A DNA stretch of 64,000 bases, taken from the NCBI GenBank assembly GCA_025602915.1, contig JAHLJZ010000013.1, forward strand, positions 248,001 to 312,000. The letters run 5' to 3'. The translations under genes were made by a program, and so were the position numbers. Under the pieces are notes generated by a model. It saw nothing but the letters and a program-made list of their open reading frames with translations. It ran no database searches and was not told the DNA's origin. How positions within the stretch are numbered: position 1 is the stretch's first letter; every line of letters starts with the position of its first letter. Positions 36,854 to 50,281 of this stretch are shown in pieces. Origin of the DNA: Paraphysoderma sedebokerense (lineage: Eukaryota; Blastocladiomycota; Physodermatomycetes; Physodermatales; Physodermataceae).

Positions 36854-37659
36854 TCACTTTTTCGATTCAATGCAACCAACCATCCAGTCCAATCCTTCAT
36901 TCAATCCTTCACCTTTGACTGCACTGCACTTGAAAATTTGCCACTGCCTATTCCTCAAAGCGGACAACCCCAATGCTTCACTCACTTCTGCTGCCGTCAT
37001 CGCACCAGGCATATCCTGCTTGTTAGCCAAAACTAATAATGCCGCATCTTTCAACTCCTCCTCTTCTAACATACTCAATAGCTCTTCTTTACTTGTACTA
37101 ATGCGTTCTTTATCCGCACTATCTACAACATAAATTATGGCATCCGTATTTGCATAGTAACATCGCCAGTACGGTCGAATCGAAGTTTGACCACCCAAAT
37201 CCCAGACTTGGAATTTTATGTTCTTGTAGGTGACAGTTTCTACGTTGAAACCAATGGTGGGAATGGTTGATACGACTTCGCCAATTTGAAGACGATAAAG
37301 AATAGTTGTTTTGCCGGCGCCATCGAGACCTGGTATATATATGTTGAGATTTGTTTGACATTGGTCAATAAACGATTGAAAAATAAAGTTATGGCAAAAG
37401 AGTACATAAGCGTTAATAAACTATATCCTCTTTTCTGCGCAGATTCGATACTATGTCTCATCTTGTCATATACGGTATCGAATATTTTGAACAGTCATAA
37501 ACTCCAAAAGGCAATCTTATACTACGAAATCTTCGCACTTATGAAAATTATCAAGAAGGGGGATGGTCTATCCGTAAACAAATACATACCGAGAATTAAT
37601 ATCCTCACTTCTTTATCGCCCCATAGTCTAGACATTAACCGTGTAAAAAATGCACCCAT
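36854..37659 (-). CDS. ARL1: ARL1 Arf-like GTPase
   Basis: Minus-strand exons 37659-37590 and 37329-36854 give 181 residues. The N-terminus [14 protein letters not shown] offers Gly2 for myristoylation. GTPase motifs are GLDGAGKT (G1, split by the intron), PTIGFNVE (switch I), WDLGGQ (G3), NKQD (G4) and CSAVKG (G5). LDWMVGCI at the C-terminus is typical of Arl1. It works at the trans-Golgi in recruiting GRIP-domain golgins and in vesicle tethering. The single intron of 260 bp is among the longest here. Confidence 0.95.
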
Positions 37660-37953
37660 TCTTTATGTAATGTAACAAACAGTCCTTCGAGTCCAAGTTG
37701 ATTGTATCAGGTCGCTGCTATTGAGAGTATAAATTTGTTGTATGAGATTAGCGTAGGGAGGGATTTAAGACAGGTAAATGTCGATTGTTGTGGAGAGTGT
37801 GATGCGGTTTGGGATGGCAATGTTGGGGACGGAATACGAGTACGTTGCAACTTCAATTTTCAAGCACCACTCGATTTCGTTCGTTCCTCATCCCAACCCT
37901 GATCCGTTTATTTTATATTACTTCAGCAACGACAATACAAATTATCTGTATCA
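37660..37953. promoter_or_regulatory. Bidirectional promoter, ARL1 / methyltransferase
   Basis: A 294-bp gap between divergent start codons. No specific motif stands out. Confidence 0.4.
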
Positions 37954-39167
37954 ATGACTATTCCCCGCAAGCGTCGACCGTCTCACCAATCTACTACATA
38001 TAAAGCTCCCCCGGTGCCACTACTTTCACCCTCCATGCTGACTTGGATTGGCCCCGACGATGTACAGGTCGAATTGATGGATAATTATGGAAATTCTTAT
38101 AAGCATGCACATAACTTTATCATAGATCAAAGAGCTAGAAATGTGGAGATCGAGCTTCAAGGTGAAGGCTATCCTTGGATCAATTCAAAACTACTTTGAA
38201 ACTGACTATGATAGGTTATTTTCTTTTGATCTTGTATGTTGCTTTTAGTGGGCGATCGACATGTAATTATGGACATACAACAAAATCAAACAGCCCAGAT
38301 CAAGGGAGAAACTGGATTTGCCATTTGGGATGCCTCAGTGTGTTTAGCTCAATTTTTGTCCAGGAATTCTGGCGTTCTAAGTCTAAGATCTTTGAGGTAT
38401 AGCGTTGCATCGTATTGTGTTGAGTGACTGGACACTGGCTTCATTCATTTTGGTTTGCTTTCATATAACCTTAATTATTTTAATCATTGTTCAATAGGAT
38501 CATCGAACTGGGAGCAGGAAGCGCTGTCGTTTCGATATCTCTTTTGCATCACAATCCAAAAGCCATTTCGATAACTGATACACCTTCACTTCTCAAACAT
38601 ATACACAAAAACGTTTCCAGTCATATTAAAGCATACAATTTGCCAGTTCAATTGTCCTCTACTGTAAATACGTCTTCGACCTCTATCGTATTGGATACGG
38701 TCAATGGTAAACAGAAAACCCACCATGGGATCGGCCGAAGGAGGAATTCAGAAGCGAATGAGATCACACAGGTAGAGATAGCCGAATTGGTGTGGGGAGA
38801 GAAGTACACGAATTTCAACGAATCTGACTCTCATGACATGATAGTTGTGAGCGACTGTATTTACAACGAGAGTTTGACCCCGCTGCTGATATCGACTGTC
38901 AAAGCATTGCTGTTAAAGTCTACTAATAGCGAAAAGCATGAATCAACTAAGCGCCCGAAATGTGGTGTATTTCCAAATCCCTTCGCGATATTTTGTCAAG
39001 AGCTGAGGAGCTCCGACGTCCAATCATCTTTCCTAGAGGAAGTTGTGAATAACGATTTGTGGTTGTACAAAGTAGATAATCGATGTTTAGGAGAAGGATT
39101 TGAAAGTGGCAGCATAGTGATCTATATAGTGACCTTAGATCGTTTAAGTTTTGTATCCGAAGAGTAA
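37954..39167 (+). CDS. METTL21-family protein lysine methyltransferase
   Basis: Exons 37954-38161, 38249-38396 and 38498-39167 give 341 residues. The pattern is that of Methyltransf_16: ETGFAIWDASVCLAQFL, motif I IIELGAGSAVVSISLL, the acidic TDTP after it, and MIVVSDCIYNESLTPLLISTVKAL (the post-motif V/SDCIY equivalent of DVVY). Family members methylate lysines on chaperones, elongation factors or ribosomal proteins in the cytosol. I cannot name the substrate. A Ser/His-rich insert (about 185-225) makes it longer than the usual 220-280 residues. Confidence 0.85.
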
Positions 39168-39802
39168 GAATCAACTTCAACCTGATGAATTAGATTTATG
39201 GCAAAAACACTGATATACGTCCCATCATCCTTCAGCTACTGCTTTCTGGCTATATTTATCAACTTACTCCGTTGAACGGCTTAATTAAGTGCTTGAAATG
39301 ATGCGAGAGTAAGCTTCAAAGGGAATCAGAGGGTGAGGTTTGGACCGCCGGCTTAGCCGTCGTGAAATGCCAGCCAGACTTGAAAGCAAAGTGTCCATAT
39401 ATTTGTGCGAGAAAGACTATTGGGAATTCTACCATCATCAAATACCATAATACAAACGTCGCAGATATGGTAAATATGCATAAACGTCTCCTCCCAACTC
39501 GATATAGCTGTTATCGTCTACTGTTTGCTGACTTGTTGTTTTTGATTTTGTCTTTATCAACATTGCTGGACGATAGGCCGCTACAGCCCTCACTTTCGAT
39601 TCCCAACATGAGGATATGATTGTACGTAGCTTCAAACTTGATTTGCGAAATGTTTAGCTCAGATTGACAGTTATAGCTAACATAACGCCCCTTGTTATTG
39701 CCTGCAAAACCAAACACACCAACTCTCAATCGCGCAAAATTCCACCGTTCAACCTATTTGCTAAACAAATGGAACACTTGGTAAACACAGCATGATGCAC
39801 AA
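39168..39802. other. SEC13 upstream region, first exon unresolved
   Basis: This lies between the METTL21-type stop and the first in-frame ATG of SEC13. The conserved HDAQ preceding MDYYGKRL is encoded at 39791-39802, right after an acceptor (ACACAG|CAT), so the true first exon lies in this region. A candidate ends ...NTNVADM at GTAAAT near 39470, but has no ATG in frame. Confidence 0.55.
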
Positions 39803-41143
39803 ATGGATTACTATGGCAAAAGGCTCGCCACTTGCTCTTCCGATCGAACTATTAGATTATTTAATGTAGACGGAGAAACACAGACGTTAGTCGACACTTT
39901 GAAAGGGTATCGTTCACTGTTAAATCATTTCGTAGTTCTATTCATCGTTTTCAAAGAAATCTAATCATTTAATTGTTGTCTATTTTGAAAAACGGTAAAT
40001 GTTATTTGTTCTTTGGGCCATTCATTGTAGACACGATGGACCAGTCTGGCAGGTCGCTTGGGCACATCCTGTCTTCGGCAATCTTTTGGCATCTTGTTCT
40101 TATGATGGTAGAGTGTTTATTTGGAAAGAGACCAATGGAGTTTGGTCTAAGATTCATGAGCATGTTAAGCATACTGCCTCTGGTGAGTCGCAAATGTAGA
40201 ACGTCAGGTTATTTGTTGTTGATTGACAATGATTTCTACTATTCAACTGTTTATAGTTAACTCCATTGCCTGGGCGCCTCACGAACATGGTCTCATTCTT
40301 GCCTGTGCGTCATCCGACGGCAAAATTTCTATTTTATCTTATAGAGGTGCGTCATTCGTTGCTCTTGACGTCGAAAGTAAAGGAAATTGAAGCATGTCTG
40401 TATCGTTAGAGGACGGCACCTGGGACGATTCCATCGTTGTCGTTGCCCATGCTATCGGATGTAACGCTGTAACTTGGGCACCATCAGTCCAACCAGGTAG
40501 TTTAGTGTCAGGTTCTCCGGTTGAAGTCAACACGAAACGATTTGCCTCTGCTGGCTGCGATCACCTGATTAAAATTTGGGAGTGGAGGTTTGTATTCCCT
40601 TATTTTGCAATTCAAAATCCTTATAATATTAAGTTATAATCCTCGCCATTTTAAACTATAATCGTCCTACTGCAATTTAGTGAAGACACTAAAACATACG
40701 ATGCAGTCCATACTTTAAGTGGCCACGTCGATTGGGTTCGCGATGTGGCATGGGCCCCGAACATTGGTTTACCTTGTAATTATATCGCTAGCTGTGGCCA
40801 AGTACCCATATTTTTTCTCAACTTTCTCACTATGGAACGAGATGGAAAAACTTACCATCATTTTGCTGGACATTTACTATTATACAATTAGGACAAAGAG
40901 GTTTATATCTGGACTCAAGATTCCCCTCTATCAGATTGGACGAAACGTAAGCTTAAGGAAGACAAGTTCCCAGATGTAGTCTGGCGTGCGTCTTGGTCGC
41001 TCTCCGGTAATATTTTAGCGGTTAGTTGTGGTAATAATAAAGTAAGTTTATGGAAGGAAAATTTGGATGGAGATTGGGAATGCATCAACGAGTTGACAGA
41101 AGAAAGTGGAGTTGGTATCAGTGGTTATCAAGCCGGACAGTGA
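39803..41143 (+). CDS. SEC13: COPII coat / nucleoporin Sec13
   Basis: Exons 39803-39906, 40031-40182, 40257-40346, 40410-40587, 40681-40801 and 40892-41143 give 298 residues from the first in-frame ATG. Conserved WD-repeat blocks are [100 protein letters not shown] and [19 protein letters not shown]. Sec13 forms the outer COPII cage with Sec31 and part of the nuclear-pore Y complex, and a vacuolar complex in fungi. A short 5' coding exon is missing from this call (see upstream region). Confidence 0.94.
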
Positions 41144-42157
41144 ATATGGGGAAAGTGACAGTAGATTGGCAGAATTGTTTTTACATTAAAAAAACTGCTC
41201 AGTGATAGTTGATCTGTGTATGACGGCCATATGGTTTTGCGTCTTCTTGTATAAATTGATACGCTCTTCAAACTATTGAGTTTAAAGATTGAGAAAGTTT
41301 GCGGCACAGCCTGAATAATAAACGAAATATTATTAGACTGCTAAATTCATGCTTCGGCATTTGTAAGGTGTAAATCATATGAGGCGGAACACTTGACCTC
41401 GCCCATTGTTGGATTTGTATTGAGGAAGCAGTTGTATACTTGCTCCTAGATCCAGCTAGCCAAAGGGTATATATTTATCATATACAGCACTTGGAATTTC
41501 CTATGGTACTATGAACCTCTGGATCGATCTAAACGCGCACAGTGCTAAGAAAATAGTCAATCTAATCTTAGATATTTGACACTAAACACATCCGTCTGTA
41601 GTTTATTTGTAGAAGGATGCAACGTTGCTAGATCAAAAATGATGTTGCCATTGTTAAATACCATGTAGGTCTTGCGGTACGGATGGTTAAGTACTACGCC
41701 AAAAGTTGGACAACTTCTGAGGACCGATTTCCAACTTTCCAGTTGACTGGCCACTTTGAGGCCATCAGACATGGGAAGCACATGGGACTGGGGATGACTG
41801 GGGGGTAGTTTTTGAGCACTTTGAGTGGAAAATAATACGAGGGAATTGCTGACTAATTGATGGGCAATATGGTTTGAACTTTGAATTTGTCGGTCCGGTT
41901 GGTTGTACCACGGCGTCTCCCAGCTGCGCGTAGTTGCAACTTCGTAGCGATTACACTTCCGCTTTAAATATCCGCATTATTCCCTGATAATTATTCCTAG
42001 TTTATCCCTCCTGTCGTACTCGTCGTCGGTCTGACGATATAAGTCTTCCCCTTTCAGAACTTTGAATGCGATCCCATTTTTTCTTTTCGGTATCCCCATA
42101 AACATACCCTCCAGCCGGCAAATCGGTTCAATCTGCGTCAAGAAACCGTCCCTCGCA
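41144..42157. other. Intergenic, about 1.0 kb, before the giant-gene cluster
   Basis: This contains the SEC13 3' end and the promoter of the first giant gene. A minus-strand open frame (stop near 41557, ATG near 41772, about 71 codons) has protein-like composition, but no intron support or recognisable homology, so I do not call it a gene. Confidence 0.45.
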
Positions 42158-45100
42158 ATGCCCCTTTATTCACTATATTTTCGCTTCTTCGTCTTGTCAG
42201 TCGTCCTCCTGTTCACGGTCACGGCAGTAGCATTGGACTATTCTCCATTCTATTTGAACGCCTCTTGGACGAACACTATCTCATCATTGACGACGATTGT
42301 GGACAGTGTATTCGACGAGAATATTAATGTTGTGTACATAGTGGATAGTCAATTCAAGGCATACCGACTTAACTACCATACACTGTCATCGCCTGTCACA
42401 AAAGATTGGTCGTCTGTTGTTGATTCAGGGATGAGGCCATGGTCGCATGAAAGGTAACAGTATTCTGTTCTGATGTGGAACTCAATGCGTCATTGCCTAA
42501 AATAAACTTATTTCGTTCTGCCTTTCTCGCACAGGATAACCAAGAATGCAGCCCAGAGCGTCAACCCCTACAGTCCGGAGGTTTTCTTAGCGGTAATAAG
42601 CTGTCGCTTTTCTAATAACACAAATCGGCCTTGTTAACAGATCCTGTGTCCTTTTCCTGACTTTAAAGACGTATTGTTATGATAGTAATGGTAAATCGAT
42701 TATCCGTGTTCATCGATTCGATCAGAATCTCAATCAGATATCATCGATGGCATATTCTTCTGTGGCGTTTGTCAGTGATTTTTTCGATGGACAGTATCGA
42801 AATCCGTAAGTATGGCATTTGATGAAGTGACGCGAGAAGTTAGCAAGCAGTATAACTTACCCAAATCGTCTTTTAGCCGACTGAAGCTGTATTTTGAATC
42901 GGCCAGCACTCTTCATGTCGCATTATTTCACGACGGTAGTAGAGGCAGAAATGCTTGGCTAGCGAAGATTAAAATAGCCTACGGTTCCAGTCCTTCCATA
43001 TCAAAGCTAGATGATAAAACATTGCCCGATGCCGCCGTCGCAATAGATTTCGGATGTAATAGCGGTTTTGTTTGCATTTGGACTACTACTAGAACTGTGA
43101 CACCGTACAGTCTTGCAGATTATTCGAAGGGAAGCTCTGTTACAATTGCGGCATCATCCAACGAAATCAATTATGATCCCGCGATGGAGAGATATGGCAA
43201 TGTGACGTTATATTTTCACCGCCAAATCAACGACACTACAAAACTGATCCTCCACAGTAAAAATACCTCGTTTAATTCATTGGCAGCAAATACTTTACCG
43301 TACAAGTATGACTTCCCAGTACAACTGAATACTGCCATTCAGATATCACAACTTGGAGTCGCGTGTGTCGGTTTCACGTCCAACAACATTGATTCTAGTC
43401 CCGGAAGAAGTTACGACATTATTATCCTGAGATATAATGCTTCTTTCTATCGTGCTTCAACAACTATCATATCCACAACGAAACAAGATAATCTCACTTT
43501 ATTAATTCCACGGACAACTAGCGATACATTTTCTGTCGTTGGGACGACTGACGGTTCCATTGATGAACCTGATGTAACTGCTTCAAAACCACGAGTCATA
43601 TTTCTCGCACATTTCCAGCCATTTAACATATCAAGTGTTCAACCAGCGCTTGTTGCTCCTGGCCAAGCCATTACGATCCAATTCTCTCAGCTGCCGCTAA
43701 ATGCTATATCTATGGGCTTCCCAAGAGTGGTATATAACGGTCAACAATGTACGGGCGTGGCATGGAATTCAAGCACATTAAGAGCGAATGTCGGTTCCGG
43801 TGTGGGAGGTAAATACGCATACGGGGAATCTAGCCGGGAACAGTAACTTAATGAATTCTAATTATAGGACCTTATGAGCTGTCCGTCACATTTGATTATC
43901 TTCCATTCAAACCGAGTGTTGTTGCAGATTCGATGTTAGCTTTCCAAGACCCTGTGATTTTGAATATAAGTCCTTCGGTTGGACCTGCTAGTAAGTCACC
44001 TCAATGATAGTTTAAAGAGACATTCTCAATGCTTACACTTTACGTGTCTTCAGGTGGATTTCCTATTAATATTACAATGGATCCTATCGGCAATGTGACG
44101 CAGCCTCTGGTCGTTAGTATTGGCGGAAGACCATGCGCAAATGTAGTTCAGACATCAAGCAATTCGTTGAGATGTAATGTTGGACCAGGCATGTCACTCT
44201 CTATCCAAATGCTTTTCTTTTGGCGCGCATCTAAACCATTAACTTATAGGCACCGGTCAAAATCATTCAGTTGTTGTGAGAATTGGTGCGAGTCAAAGCA
44301 ATGGCTCTGCCTTCATTTCCTATAATGCCCCTGTTCTAAGCCAAGTGGTGCCATCAGTTGGTCCTGCAGCAGGCAGCAATGAAGTCAATTTAACGTACTA
44401 TGTTATTTTACAATTTCTTGCTTATATGCTAACACCTCTCTAACTTTTGCATTGGATTGATGTGTAGCGGGACAAACTTTGGAACATGTTCATCCACAAT
44501 TCCTTGCTCTGCTGCCCCTAATTCTTGGGTGACCATCGGTGGCCAAAATTGCACAAATTTAACACTCTTCTCAGATAATCGTATGAGATGCGTTGCTCCA
44601 AGGGGAACTGGAACTAATAGAACTATTCGTTTAAGTATTAACGGGCAGGAAAGTAATGAGGTTTTGTATTCTTATGAAAGACCGAGCATTTCTGTTCTTG
44701 TCCCGCGAACTTCGGTGCAACCCGATCCAGTATGTCTAATGTGTCACCTTCGTTTAAACAACAAGATATTAACATTATCATAAGACAATTTACATAGAAG
44801 GTTTCAACTTCGGATTTGAAACAAGTAACATATTTGTTACTTTTGCGGATACAAATACGTCAATGGAGTACAATTGCACTTCATTTGTTTTAAGTTCAGA
44901 TAGTAGCATTCGTTGGTAAGAGTTGTTATTTCCTGAGGCACCATTCGTACCGCTGTTCATCCTGAATTGTCTCTTAAAAGTTACTTTGCCAACAATACAC
45001 TCCCTCTATTCGCTACATTCGATGTGACCATTATCGTATCGGGTCAGAAGAGCTTGTCTTCTAGCAGCAACAAATTTTACAGCGGAATACCGAACAATCC

Positions 45101-48100
45101 CCCAATCGCTTATCCATTCAACACCAGTGTCAATGAAGATCAATCCATCGTTGTCCAGTTGGAAGGCAGCGACCCGGATGCAGCCGATGCAGTCAAAATA
45201 TATGCTGTCAGCACACCACAATATGGGAACTTATACTATTATTTAGCGACATCTGTCGATCCGAAGGGACCACTAATAGATACGACTTTATGGCCCGTTG
45301 AATTGCCATTAGGGCGAGCGATTTACTTTCCGCCCGCTGATTACAACGGCGAAGATTCTTTCAACTTCGTAGTGCGCGATACATACAATGAGGGTGGGTA
45401 AAAAGAAGCGCTAAAATTACGAATGACTTCCATTCAAAATACTCATGTCCTTGTTTTACAGAGTCTACCATTGCATTTGCCAATATTTCAGTCTTACCGG
45501 TCAGCGACCCACCTGTTCCGATCCCATTCAGCGCCAACATCACCGAAGATACCGACCTGCTTCTTAATTTCACTCACTCGGATCCTGATTCTCCAGGAAC
45601 TTCAATTAGTATTATTGTTGTGACATTGCCTTCAGCGGGCCGTATTTTCGAAGTGGATAATAACTATGCGCCAATCACTGAAATCACCATCGTCCCTTTT
45701 CAATTATCTAATTTTACAAAAACTGTCATGTACAAACCGCCGTTAAATGCAGCTGGAACTGTCAACGGATTATCTTTTAAAGCCCGAGATGAGACTGCAA
45801 ATTCTTTAAATGCGGCCCAAGTCTCAATATTGATCACACCAATTAATGATGCTCCGATTGCTTTCAACAAGACTTATTCCATTGCAGAGGATTCGGCCAC
45901 CACCATATCGTTTGACTGCCAAGATGTTGATATGCAAGATTCATTAGTTGTAACAGTATTGTCCGTTCCACCACCGGAAGCAGGCATTTTATTAAATCCT
46001 GGTTTGAAATATAGAGCTCCGTGAGTGTTCGCTTTGCAGTTGGTATAACTTTTACCCCCATCTAATCAGAATCTATCCCAGTGTTTACGCAAATGATCCT
46101 GTTCCTGCGTCCCTGACTTTGGAACTTGCGAAGAATTATTACGGTCAATTCTCTATCGGTTACATGTGTAGCGACAGCAGTTTGTCCAGTGAAATCGCGT
46201 ACATCGATGTCGAAGTCACTAATGTAAACGATGCGCCCATGGCTTCATCAGGCATCGTTCTAACTGATGAAGATACTGATGTTTTATGTCAACTTAACGT
46301 GTCAGACGTGGAAACTCCTGACCAAATATCCATAACCATCCTGGATCTTCCGCGCCAAGGAATGCTTCTTGCTCAGATCAACGATACTGATCCGCTAAAT
46401 GACACATGGTCGGTTCTTACCTCTGACTTAATTCCGTGGACAATTCCGTTTTACCGAAAAAATTTGACTTTCCGGCCGACCGCCGATACACACGGTGATC
46501 CGTACGCCACGTTCACTTTCCGAGCTGACGATGACGTCGACAAGTCAAATTTCGCTACTATTAATGTGATTGTGAACTCTGTCAATGGTGCGTGTTGAGG
46601 CTTTAGTTTATTCATGGTAAACATCGACTTACTGGTATTCCCGATATAGATCCTCCCACAATAAACCTTACATCACTTGATATTTCGGCCTACGAAGACC
46701 AAGAAGTCGTAATAACATTAGATATTAAAGATGTGGATATGAATGATCGACTCGTAGTCAAGATCACTGACATCTTTGTTAACGGAACATTATTTCATTT
46801 TGACCGACGAACCAATTCACGGACCCAGTTGACAATTGGAGAAGGCAGTGAAATATCCGGACCGCCTTATGTTATCGTTTTCCGTCCCTCTCAGAACTTT
46901 TACAGTGAAACCGTAGAATCGCTCCAAAAATTCAATGTGACCTTCACTGATGCAACTGGTGCAGGATCATCACATTTAGTTAATTTTTCAGTTCTCCCAG
47001 TCAATGATGTACCGATCATCAATTGCGCATCAGATTCAATCGACCTTCCATTCAACTTTGTGAATGGGAGTGATGAAAAATTCAATTTCACTATTGGTGT
47101 AACAGATGTTGATGATGCTAATGTGACTCTGATGTTGGTCAATGCTCCTCGGTTGGGTTATTTGAGTGCAGACGGAAAAACACTTAAAGGAGGCAGTCAA
47201 TTTACAACAACTCAACTGTTCTTTTATGCGAACAACTCCGGGGGAGGATACCCATATTCAAATTTTTCGGTTTATGCTGTTGATGCAGCTGGTGCGGTGT
47301 CCAGTACTTGCACTTTTCAGTTTACATTTACTTGTCCACCTCGTAAGTTATCTTGAACAATCTTGTGTATTTTACTGTCATTCAGAATTGACCGTCTCTG
47401 AAGGTCTCTATAATAATATTTTTTCGGGTGGAAAAGGTCCAATTTGTACCGATTGTCCAGTGAGTTACCCTAGTCGTTTCTTTGTGCCTTTGCTGAAATC
47501 TAAATTGACTTATTCTTTCATAGGTCGGTTCTTTTTGCAGGTAAAGCTGTTTTCAATATATCTTTGATGTTGAAATCTTAAATATCTTTTTCTTACAGCC
47601 AAGACGGAAAACATAGGCCATATCCCAACTATGGCTGGTGGGAGAACACCGAAATCAACGCTTTCGTACCGTGCATACCAGTAAGTTCTGATTTGTCACC
47701 CACCTATAATCTAATGCTCGATTTAACGCAATAGATGAAGCCTGATGCTTGCCCAGGATCACAAATCCGATGTGCTGTAGGATATGAAGGGCCGCGCTGT
47801 GGTAAATGCGCAAGCGGATTTTACCGAATCTCTGGCTCTTGTAAATCCTGTGATACCGCTTTGCCTGATTGGGTTGTTCCAGTCGGGACACTTGGGGCAT
47901 TCGTCTTGATTTGTGCCATGTCGTTATTATTAAAAGGTGGCCCAAGGTGAGAATTCGAAGCGAAATACTGATCTATGCTGGATTCTAATTTCAATTCAAA
48001 TTTAGCGAAGGACTCTTGAATATACTGCTAAATTTCATTCAAACAGTGGCGTTGTTTGATCAGTAAGTGCAATTGAGATTGCCGATTTGTTATTCCCGTA

Positions 48101-49562
48101 TTAATACATTATGGTCCGAATCATAGGTTGCATTTTGACTTCTCTCCGGCCTTAAAAAACCTCGTCCAAGGATTCAATGGAATCGGCTATCTTAATATTG
48201 AACTCGCCGCCCCTGAATGCATCCTATCGAAGTATCAGTTTGCAGGAGCTTTGGATTACCGATTTAAATTCACCGTAATGGCCTGGTTGCCGCTGATCCT
48301 ACTTGGCATCGTAAGCACGTTTGCGATTCTCAATACGTATCCATTCCAGTCAGTACTGTGGCGGATTCAGAAATTTCTTGGTAGACGAGATTTTATTTCG
48401 TCAGAACTTCTGTATCATCATCAGAACAAGATGTTTGTCAGTTGTATCCAAGCATACAACACACTTCTAGGCATGATATATATTATCCTAGTCAACCAAT
48501 CAATAGCGTAAGTGTCATTTCCTCTTATCCAATTCGTTCGTTTGCACGAAGCCTCACAGAATTGGTTTCAGTATCTTTGATTGCAGTTTGGAACCAGATG
48601 GGCAATACTGGATGGACGAACAACCAGACTCGCTTTGTTACCAAGGTTGGTGGAGCGATTACGCCAACCTCGCCTATGTCGTTGTTGTCTTCTACATCAT
48701 CGGTAAACATCATTTTATATGCCTGCAAATAAAACTGTGCTGACCAGAAATCATTAGGAATTCCGTTATACTTTAGCGTCTTAATATTTTTATACTACCA
48801 AACCACATTCGTTGGAGGGCGATGGCTGCGGGCGAGAGAACATGCGGGACGAATGTTAAATGTTCGCAACAGCTACTTCAGGTCAAGTCATCAATTCTTC
48901 ATTGTAATCCAGTTGATAAGAAAACTATTTATTGTGGTTCGTGAATTTCATCCATCGGTTCTATGTGGCGTACAAAACTTCACTGAGCATTATTATTCTT
49001 AGATCGTTAAAATGTTTCTCACCAAATATTTGATCCTCCAAGCCGTGCTGACCTCTGTTATTCTATCAGTTGATGCCGTGCTGTCAGCTAAATATCTTCC
49101 TTATATATTTCAATCCCTCAATGCATTGGAAGTTGTTTGTACCCTTTCGGCCATTGTTATCATGAATGGGGCTCTCTTGTAAGTTGACTTTTTCTAATGG
49201 CTAACATTATTCTATGCTATATGTTAATCTGTATGATTTCTAGAATACATACCAATCAATTCAAGGAAGTCTCGCAGAAGGACGCTGCAGCGGCCATCAT
49301 CGCCACACTCATAATCTCGTGTGTAACAATTTCGATCTTCATGGTGGTAATTGAAGTCGCTACGCGTATAAAAAGATGGAGGGAAGCCAGGCAGGATTCA
49401 ACGGTTTTTGATGAAAAGATCTTGGCAAGCACACAGGTTGGAGGCACAATTAGCAGAATAAGATTGGGAAACACGACCTTTCTGAGGAAAGTGTTTGGCC
49501 TCACGGTTGGCGGCCCAATGGAACAATCATCGTTAAAAGCGAAACCAAGCATTAAAAGATAA
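42158..49562 (+). CDS. Giant receptor-like membrane protein, copy 1
   Basis: Twenty-three exons join in phase to 2001 residues. Order: signal peptide (1-25); N-terminal ectodomain with repeated DSVFDENINVVYIVDSQF-like and FHDGS blocks (about 26-400); an IPT/TIG-like Ig region (about 400-740; ISSVQPALVAPGQAITI, ILNISPSVGPASG, TGTNFGTC); four to five cadherin-like tandem-95 repeats (about 740-1465) with PINDAPIA, NVNDAPMA and PVNDVPII ends; a Cys-rich stalk (CPP..GPICTDCP, PDACPGS, CAVGYEGPRCGKCASGFYR; about 1465-1570); then seven or eight TM segments (about 1560-1940) with APECIL between TM1 and TM2; and a basic cytoplasmic tail. Many N-glycosylation sites. It is likely an adhesion or sensory surface protein; the function is unproved. 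Confidence 0.85.
44189..44249 (+). other. GC-AG intron in copy 1
   Basis: The donor is GCATGT at 44189 after CCAG, the acceptor TATAG at 44249. Copies 2 and 3 have GT donors (GTAAGT, GTAAAG) at the same codon. The GC call is the only one that joins NVGPG to TGQNHSV in phase. Confidence 0.8.
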
Positions 49563-50281
49563 AATGAATTTTAGACCATTCTCGGATTCAGTAATAACCT
49601 AATGCGATAATCAATTGGTATAGTATAGTGCGTACATGCAGTAATATTGGTTGGAAATCACTGGATTGCTACTATAATAATAATTACATAATATTAACTT
49701 AATATATATATATTCTTTATTGCCCCATATATAATCTCAGATTTGCCAGGTCTCTCAACTCATCAGAATCAAAGCCGAGTCTCGGCATACATTAACACCA
49801 ACGGAATCATTTAGAGGAAGCCATGAAGAGCGGAGAAACACTGCTGTGGACCTAGGCATCCCTCTCTGATTTGATTCCCTGACGCCAAAGCTGTTTTATC
49901 AGTAGGTGATATTCAGTATTCTTAGCTTGGAAATATTGATATATGTTGACTGATGCCCACTCTCGAGCGAATCTCTCGTTCTTTCGATGTTCCACTTCTT
50001 AACTCTCTCTCTCTTCTTGCAAGTTATTATTCATGGTCGGTTGAACAAGAAAACTTGTCAAACTATGCATTTAAATTGTAGACAGTCTGCGGGAAAAGCA
50101 GCGCAGGGGGCGTTTTCGACTGATCGACAGATCGACGGCGATCAACCCAGGGAACGCGTCGTGAACATTGAAGGGAGCAACTACATACGTGCAAATCAAG
50201 TATCAAAGAATCACTAGGAGTTCTGTGCATACAAGCGTATCCTGACATCACAGTCACATTCAAGTTGAATGTACCCTCGCA
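49563..50281. other. Spacer between giant-gene copies 1 and 2
   Basis: About 0.72 kb with no coding sequence I can support. It should hold the copy 1 polyadenylation region (AT-rich near 49675-49710) and the copy 2 promoter. Confidence 0.5.

Noticed and set aside
37286-37675. Plus-strand 129-codon open frame across the ARL1 intron
   Set aside because: It overlaps ARL1 coding exons on the other strand and has AT-driven composition; a shadow frame.
39776-39791. GTAAACACAG between ATGGAACACTTG and CATGATGC as a 10-nt SEC13 intron
   Set aside because: It would give a plausible N-terminus, but 10 nt is far below any spliceosomal intron size; all other introns here exceed 45 nt.
41557-41781. Minus-strand open frame of about 74 codons between SEC13 and the giant genes
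   Set aside because: No splice support, no recognisable domain, and its first codon is not ATG; it may be chance.
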